NCBI GenBank assembly: GCA_030637775.1
Contig: DAOWFY010000018.1
Location: forward strand, 1 to 10,304
Origin: a bacterium
Lineage (GTDB): Bacteria > Ratteibacteria > UBA8468
DNA: 10,304 nt
Direction of reading: 5' to 3'
The notes under the pieces were generated by a model. The model had not been told where the DNA came from. It worked only from the letters and a program-made list of their open reading frames with translations, and ran no database searches. This document shows, piece after piece, positions 1 through 6,901 of the stretch (position 1 is the stretch's first letter; every line of letters starts with the position of its first letter). The position numbers were made by a program, and so were the translations under genes.

Positions 1-550
1 CTATGGCAAGTCCCGAAGAGGTAGGGGAGATAAGAGTGAAAATACCGCCGGTATTAAATATCCTTACCCCATCCTCACCGAATATCCCCTCCCAGTCAAA
101 ATCACCTTCCTTTAATTCTCTCACCGCAGAATGTGCGCGGTAATAACAGGTGTTAGATGGGATAACTCCCTTCCCCGCATAAGTAAAATTGATCCCATTG
201 GCAAGAGTGCCTTTCTGATCGGTGGAAAATCTTGAACCATCATTCTTGGTATTGAACCAGATAATCTTAGTTGTATCAACACCCGCTTCCCTTAACTGGT
301 TTCTGATATTTTTACCAATCTCATCATCAACCAAACCGGTCAGAACCCCACTGCGAAGACCAAAGGTATGTGCCAGGCCACAGGCAACATTGGTTTCCCC
401 GCCCCCCTGGAAGACTCTCATTGTTCTTCCCCTGGCTGCAGGGACATCATCGGGATCGAGCCGCAGCATCACCTCCCCTAAAGACAATCCATCATACTTG
501 CAATCTTCAGCAGGTTTAATCTCCTTATAACTAACTATTTTTTGTGCCAT
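1..550 (-). CDS. kdgK: PfkB-family sugar kinase, probable 2-keto-3-deoxygluconate kinase (3' end outside window)
   Basis: The first 183 residues are visible; the gene runs off the window at position 1. Family members phosphorylate a sugar or sugar acid with ATP in the cytoplasm; KDG kinase makes KDPG for aldolase cleavage. What is seen: an N-terminal GEVMLRLDP strand (residues 25-33) and a glycine-rich PfkB signature, GGGETNVACGLAHTFGLR-like (49-66), followed by TGLVDDEIGKN (71-81). The C-terminal GAGD catalytic motif would lie outside. The ATG at 548-550 is preceded by a strong Shine-Dalgarno, GGGAGGAG, about five bases upstream, which fixes the start. It overlaps the end of a small out-of-frame ORF by 16 bases. 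The UxuB-like gene upstream supports KDG as substrate, but the half that would distinguish it from fructokinase or ribokinase relatives is missing. Confidence 0.85.
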   Translation of the reverse strand, partial: MAQKIVSYKEIKPAEDCKYDGLSLGEVMLRLDPDDVPAARGRTMRVFQGGGETNVACGLAHTFGLRSGVLTGLVDDEIGKNIRNQLREAGVDTTKIIWFNTKNDGSRFSTDQKGTLANGINFTYAGKGVIPSNTCYYRAHSAVRELKEGDFDWEGIFGEDGVRIFNTGGIFTLISPTSSGLAI

Positions 551-687
551 TTTGTCTCCTCCCTTTCGCCCCATATCTCTACTTCATCAAATCCTATCCC
601 TTTAGCAACATCGAAAACAAGTTCTGAAGGTTTATCCTTAAGTTCATCGTCACAAATTATCTCTTTCTGAAAAAAAGTGATAGTCAC
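535..687 (-). pseudogene. Small 50-codon ORF, possible remnant of a TIM-barrel sugar isomerase/epimerase
   Basis: A 50-codon reading frame starts at GTG (685-687) and ends at TAG (535-537). It overlaps the end of the Gfo/Idh frame by 38 bases and the kinase start by 16, in a different frame from both. Its product reads like real protein: ITFFQKEI, a helix rich in D/E/L/K, then AKGIGFDEVEIWGE (residues 29-42). This resembles the beta1-alpha1-beta2 start of xylose-isomerase-like TIM-barrel sugar isomerases/epimerases, where 'A..iGFdgVEiw' is common. A G-rich stretch (GGGGGAAAGG) lies upstream of the GTG. At 50 residues it could be only a fragment of such an enzyme (usually about 250-300 residues). 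The 3' part would have been lost where the kinase gene begins. It could also be a small coupling ORF or chance coding. Function unknown. Confidence 0.4.
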
Positions 688-1369
688 GCATATCTATCCT
701 TTCCCCCTTTTTTGCCCAGAGCACATCCATTTCAGAAAATAATTTCTCTTTCTCAAAAGCATTAAGGATTATTCGATCTATTCCTTTAATCACTGTTTTT
801 ACAGTATCTTTGTTTTTTTCTATCTTTATATATCTACTGTCGATAGTGTGGATTAAAGAAGATTCATGAGCGCCATTAACACAAACGGTTTGGGTTCCGG
901 CAATAGCAAGATTACATATAAAAGCATCTTCCCCGCGTACCTTTTTGAATACTTCGCAATACATTTTGTCTCTCAATGCTGTCCTATCTTCATTTTCAAT
1001 ACTTTCTTTTTTCCCACTATTGAATTCAATAACCGCACCGCCAGAGGTCCACTTAGCCATCCCTTTTTCAGCATGAATTTCCAGTACCGGGCCAGCAGAA
1101 TCCTGACTACAGTGGGTTACATAAAAGAAAATTATCGGTCCGTTTCGCGTTTCAATTCTCATACATGCGGTATCAGCACTTTCAATATTATGTGCTCTAT
1201 AAAGTTCCGCTTTCACCGAAATAATCTTTGCTGATTTTTTCCTCTCACTGCCGGCAAGAAAACAGAGATTATTAAGATGGTGAGCCAGCGCATTGTTATA
1301 TGGCGAATCTAATACCCAATGAGTACCACATTTTAATTTCCCGGCCCAGTTCCCCAGGATTTCAGACAT
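650..1369 (-). pseudogene. Gfo/Idh/MocA oxidoreductase, C-terminal fragment of a frameshifted gene
   Basis: This 239-residue frame carries the C-terminal half of a Gfo/Idh/MocA NAD(P)-dependent oxidoreductase: NWAGKLK at residues 7-13, WVLDSPYNNALAHH at 18-31 with likely active-site Asp and His, then the beta-sheet substrate domain with AGTQTVCVNGAHESS near 157-171. It has no Rossmann domain; that half is encoded just upstream in another frame (1821-1333). The two frames overlap by 37 bases. The ATG at 1369 has no clear Shine-Dalgarno and lies inside the upstream frame, so this is most simply the downstream part of one interrupted gene. The protein-like quality of both halves suggests a recent lesion or a sequencing/assembly error. 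It ends in TGA at 650-652. Confidence 0.8.
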
Positions 1370-1821
1370 CTAACTTTTCCCAGCTCTCCCTGACAAAGAA
1401 TTTCCTTTAATTTTTGTATTCCGTCAGAATAAAACAATTGATATCCAACTGCGACAAATTTTGATGTTTCCTTTTCACATTTTTTCAGTGCTTCTACCTC
1501 CTGAATAGTGGCAGTAACCGGTTTTTCAACCAAAACATTGCAATTTGAACGCATGGCATCTATTGACATTGGTGTATGAAGATGTATCCCAGTAGGTATC
1601 ATACATAAATCTACCCCATTGATCTGCGAAAGCATTTCCCGGTAATCAGTGAATATCTTGCAACCAAGCGATAAAAGTTTTTTGCATTTCTCCTTTTCTT
1701 CCGCCTGATTTATTATCGTTGCGGCAACAATTCTTACATTACCTTTTCCCATTTGTCGCAAAATATCCTCATAGTAAATATTGCCAAAACCAGAAACCCC
1801 AATCAGAACAACCTTTAGCAT
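1333..1821 (-). pseudogene. Gfo/Idh/MocA oxidoreductase, N-terminal Rossmann fragment of a frameshifted gene
   Basis: A 162-residue frame holds the NAD(P)-binding half of a Gfo/Idh/MocA oxidoreductase. Visible are VVLIGVSGFGNIYY with the glycine motif at residues 8-13, a DLCMIPTGIHLHTPM segment (71-85), and the family EKP motif (99-101) with its catalytic-type lysine. The frame stops at TAA (1333-1335) soon after the sequence LKSWGTGPGN, about where the substrate domain should begin; the rest follows in the -1 frame (1369-650). Intact family members are usually about 330-390 residues; the two pieces together approach that. The ATG at 1821 has an AGAGGT Shine-Dalgarno a few bases upstream, and 37 bases separate it from the UxuB-like gene. 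The substrate is unknown; a sugar or inositol-type polyol is usual for the family. Confidence 0.82.
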
Positions 1822-1858
1822 TGCTACCTCTTTTTTCTTCTACGGGCAACCATCCGTA

Positions 1859-3469
1859 TTAAATCTCCCGTAAAGTTTTTCCCACTGCTCTTGGCCCAGC
1901 TATCATTTCACGGAAGTATTTTTCTATCTTTTTGCCCAGACCAACAGAGTAAAGATTCAAACTGAATATCTCTTTATTAGAGAGAACAGGTTTTAGCTTA
2001 TCCCCCAAACTCTCTGGTTTTCCCAGTTCAATTCCAGTTATATATTTTTTAAGTTCTTTAAGCAAAGGATCAGGGCTTAATTCAAATGGTTTTCCTCTAT
2101 CGTCAATGCCTAGTAAATATCGGCACCATCCAGCAATAGCCAGGGGAATATATTTTAAATTTTTGGCATTCTTTCCATACGCTTTTATTGTGCCTCCATA
2201 CCTGACCCCTACTTTTTGGGATGTATCTGTAGCTATTCTCTGAGGAGTATCAGGAATATTAGGATTAACCAACCTCTCCTCTAATACCTGCCTCAGGAAT
2301 TTCTCAGGATTAATTACTCCCGGATTATCTACTACTGGCAGACCTTCTTCATAAGCCTGTCTATATACCAGCTCTTTCAATAAGGGGTCATTCATCTCTT
2401 GGAAGATATAATCATATCCTAAGAGACAGCCAAAAGTTGCTAAAGTGGTATGAATAGGATTAAGACAGGTTCCAACCTTTATCTTCTCGCACTTATCAAC
2501 TATCTTGCTGCTTTCAACAAAAATTATTCTATTCCCCGAGGTATCTACCTTTTCCAACGGAGGCCTTCCATTGGGAAAATTCTCCTCAATCACTAAATAG
2601 GAAATATGCTCGGTATTGACAAAGGGAGCAGCGAATGTACCCCTAACTGTTCGCAGAATCTCCATATTTTGAATCCCTCTTTCTTCTAACCATTCTTTAT
2701 TCTCTTTCGCCGGGCTGGGAGTTATCCTGTCAATCATCGTCCAGGGGAAAGAAACCTTTTTACTCTCTAAATATTCTAAGAACTCTTTTTCCACCAATTT
2801 ACGAGAGACCCACTCTTGAGCAATAAATGAAACCGCCTCAAACAGTCTTTTTCCATTCTCCGAGCAATTGTCCATACTGACAAGAGCTATTGGCCCAGCC
2901 CCATTCTGATGACGATGATTGAGAAGACTGGCGAGCTTTGCCATGATATGACCTGGTTTACTTGGTCCATTCTGGATATCCTTGGATATGGTCTCTGCCA
3001 GCCTATCATTTGGATCCCGGATACTGTATCCCTTTTCGGTACAGGTAATAGTAACCATCTGCAAAGATGGTTTGGCAAAATATTCTCTACTCTTTTCCCA
3101 TTCTTCTGGTCTCGAGGTATCCGCAAATACCGTCTCGGCTGTAGAGGCAATAACCTCTGGTTGATTGGCTCGACCCGGGGGCATTACAATTCTCAGCCTA
3201 AGATTATCATGTGGTCGATATATTCTATCCACAATCTCCTCATCCCACGTCTCAAGACCAATAATCCCTTCTTGAACAATACCCGACTCAAGCAATGCCT
3301 GCTGAATAGGAGCAATCTCTCCGATAAAAAGGTTGCTGGGTGCGATATGAACCCAGACTGGCGCCTCTTTTGTTCTTCTTACCATCTCTATCAGATTAAA
3401 TTGTGGCAAGCGAACACTTATCTCTTTCCACTCTGGCTCTTTCAATCCCTCTCTTGTCAAATTAACCAT
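1859..3469 (-). CDS. uxuB: UxuB-like D-fructuronate reductase / mannitol dehydrogenase family protein
   Basis: This 536-residue protein belongs to the polyol-specific long-chain dehydrogenases. Known members interconvert D-fructuronate and D-mannonate (UxuB), tagaturonate and altronate, or mannitol and fructose, using NAD(H). Family signatures are clear: SMDNCSENG (198-206) with N201, FPWTMIDRITP (241-251), and the catalytic K-x5-N-x2-H arrangement in KVGTCLNPIHTTLA, giving K331, N337 and H340. TPQRIATDTSQK (408-419) and a long helical C-terminus follow. The length suits the roughly 540-residue UxuB subfamily. Oddly, the N-terminal dinucleotide motif, usually like GAGNxFR, reads APSNLFI (43-49). 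The ATG lies two bases after the upstream stop and uses GGGGAAG, at the end of that gene, as Shine-Dalgarno, so the two are probably co-translated. A KDG-type kinase further along supports uronate breakdown. Confidence 0.87.
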   Translation of the reverse strand: MVNLTREGLKEPEWKEISVRLPQFNLIEMVRRTKEAPVWVHIAPSNLFIGEIAPIQQALLESGIVQEGIIGLETWDEEIVDRIYRPHDNLRLRIVMPPGRANQPEVIASTAETVFADTSRPEEWEKSREYFAKPSLQMVTITCTEKGYSIRDPNDRLAETISKDIQNGPSKPGHIMAKLASLLNHRHQNGAGPIALVSMDNCSENGKRLFEAVSFIAQEWVSRKLVEKEFLEYLESKKVSFPWTMIDRITPSPAKENKEWLEERGIQNMEILRTVRGTFAAPFVNTEHISYLVIEENFPNGRPPLEKVDTSGNRIIFVESSKIVDKCEKIKVGTCLNPIHTTLATFGCLLGYDYIFQEMNDPLLKELVYRQAYEEGLPVVDNPGVINPEKFLRQVLEERLVNPNIPDTPQRIATDTSQKVGVRYGGTIKAYGKNAKNLKYIPLAIAGWCRYLLGIDDRGKPFELSPDPLLKELKKYITGIELGKPESLGDKLKPVLSNKEIFSLNLYSVGLGKKIEKYFREMIAGPRAVGKTLREI

Positions 3470-3471
3470 TT

Positions 3472-4476
3472 TTACTTCCCCAATACTTCTTTATTAACAA
3501 GATATTGTGGCACCTTCCCCTGCATAAAATCAACAACGGCCTGGGTTGACATCAATTGCATTCCGAGTTTTCCTCTATCGGTATCTGAGCCAACATGGGG
3601 GCTGACAATGATGTTGAGCCCTTCTAATGATAAATTCTTCGGCCATATTTCGTCAACCCCATAGCCCCAGATTCTTCCTTCTTTGACGGCATAAAATGCC
3701 GCTTTATAATCTACCAAAATACCCCGGGCGCAATTTACCAACACCGTCGTAGGATGCATCAGTTTAATCTCTTCTTCTCCAATAATGGTCTCGCTACAGG
3801 CAGCGTGTGAGGTTATGATATCGGCAGTTTGGCATAATTTTTTTAAAGGCACATATACCACCCCATTCTCCTTGGCCCATTCTCTATCTGGGTACGGGTC
3901 ATAGGCAATAACTCTCATTTCATAGCCTTTCATTAATTTAACCACCAATCTTCCAATGGTTCCGGTTCCAATTACACCTAAGCTTTTTCCTGAGACATCT
4001 AAGCGAGAAGGACCTTCTTTACCCTTTCCTCGACTTGCTCTCTGATGATGCAAAATACGTCTTCCCGCTATATCCAGGATGGTTGAGTGTGCCCACTCCG
4101 CCGTGGGTAAAGCATTGCACCCGGGACAGTTTGTCACCATCACCCCAAACTCGGTTGCCGCTCTTATATCAACTGAGCTATAGCCTATTCCATATCTAGC
4201 GATCAATTCCAAAGAGCCACCCCTCTTTATACCCACCTGAGATAAAAAGTCTCGACTATATTTCTCTAAATCGGCAATAACACAGGTTACATCCTTAAAT
4301 TCTTCTACCGACAGCGGCTCTTCCGGCTTTCTTTCGCAGCGATAAATGATTTCAATTTCTCCGCCAGATTCCAGCTTCAATCGCTCAAGCATTTGTTTGG
4401 CCTTTCCTTCCTCTGGAGGATGAGTGATAAGAGTATCCAAAAAACTGGTGGCTAAAACCAAAATCTTCTTTCCCAT
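3472..4476 (-). CDS. D-isomer-specific 2-hydroxyacid dehydrogenase (phosphoglycerate-dehydrogenase-like)
   Basis: This 334-residue NAD-dependent dehydrogenase reduces 2-oxoacids to D-2-hydroxyacids or the reverse. The Rossmann motif GVIGTGTIG (167-175) is followed at the end of the next strand by D193, which favours NAD over NADP. The catalytic triad of the family is present: R251 in NCARG, E276 in GVDE and H294 in SPHVGSDT. A substrate-loop segment, IARYGIGYSSVD (92-103), is also recognisable. It lacks the ACT domain of many SerA enzymes and has no frame extension for one. The start at 4476 has only a weak Shine-Dalgarno (AGAG well upstream), unlike its neighbours; translation may depend on the short ORF ending ten bases upstream. 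In a sugar-acid operon it could act on a C3-C6 oxoacid such as glyoxylate, hydroxypyruvate or a ketouronate; the sequence does not decide which. Confidence 0.9.
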   Translation of the reverse strand: MGKKILVLATSFLDTLITHPPEEGKAKQMLERLKLESGGEIEIIYRCERKPEEPLSVEEFKDVTCVIADLEKYSRDFLSQVGIKRGGSLELIARYGIGYSSVDIRAATEFGVMVTNCPGCNALPTAEWAHSTILDIAGRRILHHQRASRGKGKEGPSRLDVSGKSLGVIGTGTIGRLVVKLMKGYEMRVIAYDPYPDREWAKENGVVYVPLKKLCQTADIITSHAACSETIIGEEEIKLMHPTTVLVNCARGILVDYKAAFYAVKEGRIWGYGVDEIWPKNLSLEGLNIIVSPHVGSDTDRGKLGMQLMSTQAVVDFMQGKVPQYLVNKEVLGK

Positions 4477-4486
4477 CTTAAAATCT

Positions 4487-4546
4487 CTAATAAAGAAGAT
4501 GAAGATTGTGGGGTAATGTCAGCTCCTTTAATCTCCACGGTTTCAT
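4487..4546 (-). CDS. Possible 19-codon leader/coupling ORF
   Basis: An ATG at 4544-4546 with a good Shine-Dalgarno (AAAGAGGAG) opens a frame of 19 codons, MKPWRLKELTLPHNLHLLY, ending in TAG ten bases before the 2-hydroxyacid dehydrogenase start. It fills most of the 83-base gap after the acetyltransferase gene. It has the best Shine-Dalgarno in the gap, while the following gene has a weak one, so it may deliver ribosomes to that gene. It may instead be the leftover start of a lost gene; 'LKELTLPHNL' is loosely like the start of flavin-dependent TIM-barrel oxidoreductases. Nothing shows that the peptide itself is functional. Confidence 0.25.
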   Translation of the reverse strand: MKPWRLKELTLPHNLHLLY

Positions 4547-4559
4547 TTTTTCTCCTCTT

Positions 4560-5417
4560 TCACCCTTTCTCCACTCCACTGATGGCATAAATTTTCTCCG
4601 GTCTACCAGGATACCTATTTTCTCCCAAATACATTCGGATGAAGGGGCGCTGCAGTTGAAAACCATATTTGTCGGCAATTCTGACAGCATTTTCGTTAAC
4701 TAAAGGTACGTCAAAAAATATTTTTTCTCCCGATAATTTATTTAATGCGGCTTTGAACAGTTCCTCAGCTACCTCCTCTTTCTCCACAATCCAGGGACCA
4801 ATCTGGTAGGCATTGTATCCTGGCCGGCACATCAGATAGCCGGTAATATCCTTTCCTTCTTCCCAGAGAAAGCAATTATCAGGATATTCCTCAAAGAGTC
4901 TTCTTAAAACCTCTCCTCTATCAGCTCCAAAAGAGCTTTCATCAAAGGCGATGAGCTTACCTAAACTCTCTTGCTTCATTACACTTACTCCTCCCGCTAC
5001 CTCTAAACTTCGGCCTTTCCCCTCTCTTCTCTCCAGCCGATATTCATCCTTAAATCCCAGGGTATTGTAAAGCTTCTTACCCAGTGGGGTAGCATCCAGT
5101 CTCACGCTCTCCACCCCTTTTCTTTGACCGTAACTGATTCCATAACGGAGGAGGGCGGTCCCAATCCCCTTTCTTCTCTCTTCGGGAGGAACCAAGACCA
5201 TCCCTACCCAGGAAAATTTAGCCCCGTAGCAGATGGTAGTTACTGTCCCTATTTTCCTATCCTCTGCCATTGCTACAAAACAGCCTTTCGGCTCCAGACT
5301 CAGGAATCTCTTCCAATCGGCTTCAAGCTGGTTCCAACCCGCAATATTCTTCAGTTTCATGCCGAAAGGAATGTCCTCTTTTCTCATTAACCTCATTTCT
5401 ACTTTGACCTTTTCCAT
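4560..5417 (-). CDS. Two-domain GNAT-family N-acetyltransferase
   Basis: A 285-residue cytoplasmic protein that probably transfers an acetyl group from acetyl-CoA to an amine. The N-terminal half is a standard GNAT domain: a strand ending in WVGMVLVPPEERRKGIGTALL with the acetyl-CoA pyrophosphate motif RRKGIG (81-86), then VRLDATPLGKKLYNTLGF (106-122), the usual last-strand segment. The second half (about 145-285) looks like the Acetyltransf_18-type C-terminal domain, with SSFGADRGEVLRRL (161-174), an NENAVRIADKYGF segment (241-253) and a terminal YAISG. The chosen ATG is 5415-5417; a GTG three bases earlier is in frame. The ATG overlaps the deacetylase stop as TGATG and has a G-rich Shine-Dalgarno (GGGGGGAG) four bases away. 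The acceptor is unknown; placed after a deacetylase, an amino sugar is possible but unproven. Confidence 0.85.
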   Translation of the reverse strand: MEKVKVEMRLMRKEDIPFGMKLKNIAGWNQLEADWKRFLSLEPKGCFVAMAEDRKIGTVTTICYGAKFSWVGMVLVPPEERRKGIGTALLRYGISYGQRKGVESVRLDATPLGKKLYNTLGFKDEYRLERREGKGRSLEVAGGVSVMKQESLGKLIAFDESSFGADRGEVLRRLFEEYPDNCFLWEEGKDITGYLMCRPGYNAYQIGPWIVEKEEVAEELFKAALNKLSGEKIFFDVPLVNENAVRIADKYGFQLQRPFIRMYLGENRYPGRPEKIYAISGVEKG

Positions 5418-6901
5418 CACACTCCCCCCTCTATACTCTCCCCCACAAGTGGGGAGAGGGAATAGGCATAAACGGCTTCTGCTCTTTCTCCTCCTAACTC
5501 CTCACTACTCAGAGGCTTTTGTCCAAACCCGGTACATAGTTCAGAGCCAATGATGGCCATTACTTCCCCAGAGAGGTCAATTATCTCAGAGATTCTATCC
5601 TTAATTTCTTGTTTTACAGGACCGTGATAATAGAATAAATTGGCCTTTATTGACCAGGGTGAGAGATAATAAAGAACAACTATTGGTTTTTTCTCTTCTC
5701 TCGCTATCCTGGCCAAGGCCTGTCTACTCAGCTGCCAGGTGGCGCGATGGTCAGGATGAAGGTCATCGGGATGAGGAATAATGGCCAAGTTGGGAGATAT
5801 CTCTTTGAACCTTCTATATACAATTTCTTTCTCCTTTTCGCTAATCGATCTTATGTCCGGTTTTTCTTCTTTCATTGTATCGTAAAATGGCAATTTCAGG
5901 AATTGGATATCTACTTTAAGTTGATTCCCTCCTAACCGCCTGATGGCTTCTCTTGCTTCATTCTCCTTGTAAACTACCCATTCCTCCTCAGCAAAATGTC
6001 CCCTTTCAGCATGGATGCTTGAGGGAATTTTGGTGCGATAAGCGGCGGTAAATACTAAACTATTGAGAGTACTTCCATTCCCTCTCTGTTCTGCAATCTT
6101 CATTAACCAACGAAGAATGCCTCCGGAGGCAATAACATCATCATCCGGATGAGGAGAAGCAAAGAGGGTTCTTATTGGTCCTTTACCCAAAACGGTCTCT
6201 GCGGCAAAAGGACCGTCCCTCTCAAATAATGCCTGGGTCTTAGATTCAAATGGATAGAAATCTCCTCTTTCATCTATCTTAAAAATATAATATTTTTCCG
6301 CATATCGCCATTCTTGTTTGCTACTGCCTTCTTTATTTTCAATCAGTCCTTCGGCCAAAATTGCATTTATGCGGTTAGAGCTCTTTGCCACTTTATCAAA
6401 TGGGGTGCGCTCTATCTGGGAACGGTGGGCACTCATCGCTTTTTGTTTAACGCTCATCCGTTGCTCTGTAAGAAAATAGTAAAGCTGGCCAGGAGTGATA
6501 TCAAAGATTGGAGAGAAGTAGCGAATGCCTATTTTATCTGACTCAGTTTCCCGGGAAAGAGCTTTCATCGTCTCCGTACTTATTTGATGTATCCTCTGCG
6601 AGAAAGGAGAGGGGTAATCTTCTCCCGGAATGATTACCCCATCTGGATTTACCTTTCTTAGCCTATTTTTCAGTTCCTCTAATGGCTCATTTTCATTGCC
6701 GATTGTCCATCTGGATACTTTGTTGTCTCTTTCCAATCCATCCAAGAAATTGCCGATGAAAAGATTCGCTTCACCTCGGTTTAGTTCAATAAGAGCAAAA
6801 CGCAGCTTTTTTGGAAAGGATACGGTATTTACTTTCTCCAGTTTTTTTTCGCTGAGAACACAAAATTTCCCTGGTTTCGAGATAAAAGAGTTAAAATCCA
6901 T
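5417..6901 (-). CDS. PIG-L/LmbE-family N-deacetylase with an extra degenerate N-terminal PIG-L-like region
   Basis: Family members are metal-dependent hydrolases that remove N-acetyl groups from amino sugars (examples: MshB, BshB, PIG-L). The second half has the zinc site: SPHPDDDVIASGG with HPDDD at 251-255 and PHPDDLHPDHRAT with HPDDLHPDH at 377-385, then a terminal GGERAEAVYAY. The first half also looks PIG-L-like but lacks metal ligands: PDGVIIPGEDYPSPF replaces the usual P..D.HPDH, followed by KAMSAHRSQ (154-162) and RYAE (199-202), which match the family's C-terminal helix motifs. At 494 residues it is about twice a usual PIG-L protein (220-280). I start at the ATG at 6901, which overlaps the upstream stop as TAATG; the open frame allows an ATG 12 codons earlier, inside that gene. 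The last 14 residues are partly encoded by a palindromic repeat. Confidence 0.85.
   Translation of the reverse strand: MDFNSFISKPGKFCVLSEKKLEKVNTVSFPKKLRFALIELNRGEANLFIGNFLDGLERDNKVSRWTIGNENEPLEELKNRLRKVNPDGVIIPGEDYPSPFSQRIHQISTETMKALSRETESDKIGIRYFSPIFDITPGQLYYFLTEQRMSVKQKAMSAHRSQIERTPFDKVAKSSNRINAILAEGLIENKEGSSKQEWRYAEKYYIFKIDERGDFYPFESKTQALFERDGPFAAETVLGKGPIRTLFASPHPDDDVIASGGILRWLMKIAEQRGNGSTLNSLVFTAAYRTKIPSSIHAERGHFAEEEWVVYKENEAREAIRRLGGNQLKVDIQFLKLPFYDTMKEEKPDIRSISEKEKEIVYRRFKEISPNLAIIPHPDDLHPDHRATWQLSRQALARIAREEKKPIVVLYYLSPWSIKANLFYYHGPVKQEIKDRISEIIDLSGEVMAIIGSELCTGFGQKPLSSEELGGERAEAVYAYSLSPLVGESIEGGV
5421..5430 (-). promoter_or_regulatory. G-rich Shine-Dalgarno of the GNAT gene, inside the deacetylase 3' end
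   Basis: AGGGGGGAGT lies four bases upstream of the ATG at 5417, within the last codons of the deacetylase gene. It favours the ATG over the GTG at 5420, which would be too close. It lies just downstream (minus strand) of the palindrome at 5436-5458, so the G-rich 3' tail associated with that element may have provided this ribosome site. Confidence 0.6.
5436..5458. repeat. Palindromic REP-like element at the deacetylase 3' end
   Basis: CTCTCCCC (5436-5443) and GGGGAGAG (5451-5458) form a perfect 8-bp inverted repeat around a 7-base loop. It lies inside the coding sequence and supplies the peptide SLSPLVGES at the C-terminus. Peptides like 'LSPLVGER' are familiar from translated intergenic palindromes in many genomes (general knowledge). 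There is no U-run after the stem, so it is not a classic terminator. Confidence 0.55.

Noticed and set aside
222-530. Plus-strand open frame of 102 codons at the window start
   Set aside because: It lies opposite the PfkB kinase, which has a clear signature and ribosome site.
866-1234. Plus-strand open frame of 122 codons opposite the broken Gfo/Idh gene
   Set aside because: The minus strand encodes a recognisable family domain here; the plus-strand product is low-complexity and motif-free.
2909-3664. Long plus-strand open frame of 251 codons opposite the UxuB-like and 2-hydroxyacid dehydrogenase genes
   Set aside because: It spans the junction of two well-supported minus-strand genes, and its product is Trp/Ser/Ile-rich with no recognisable motif; it is an antisense shadow.
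5436-5458. Intrinsic terminator at the deacetylase/GNAT junction
   Set aside because: The hairpin is within coding sequence and is followed by G-rich sequence rather than a U-run.
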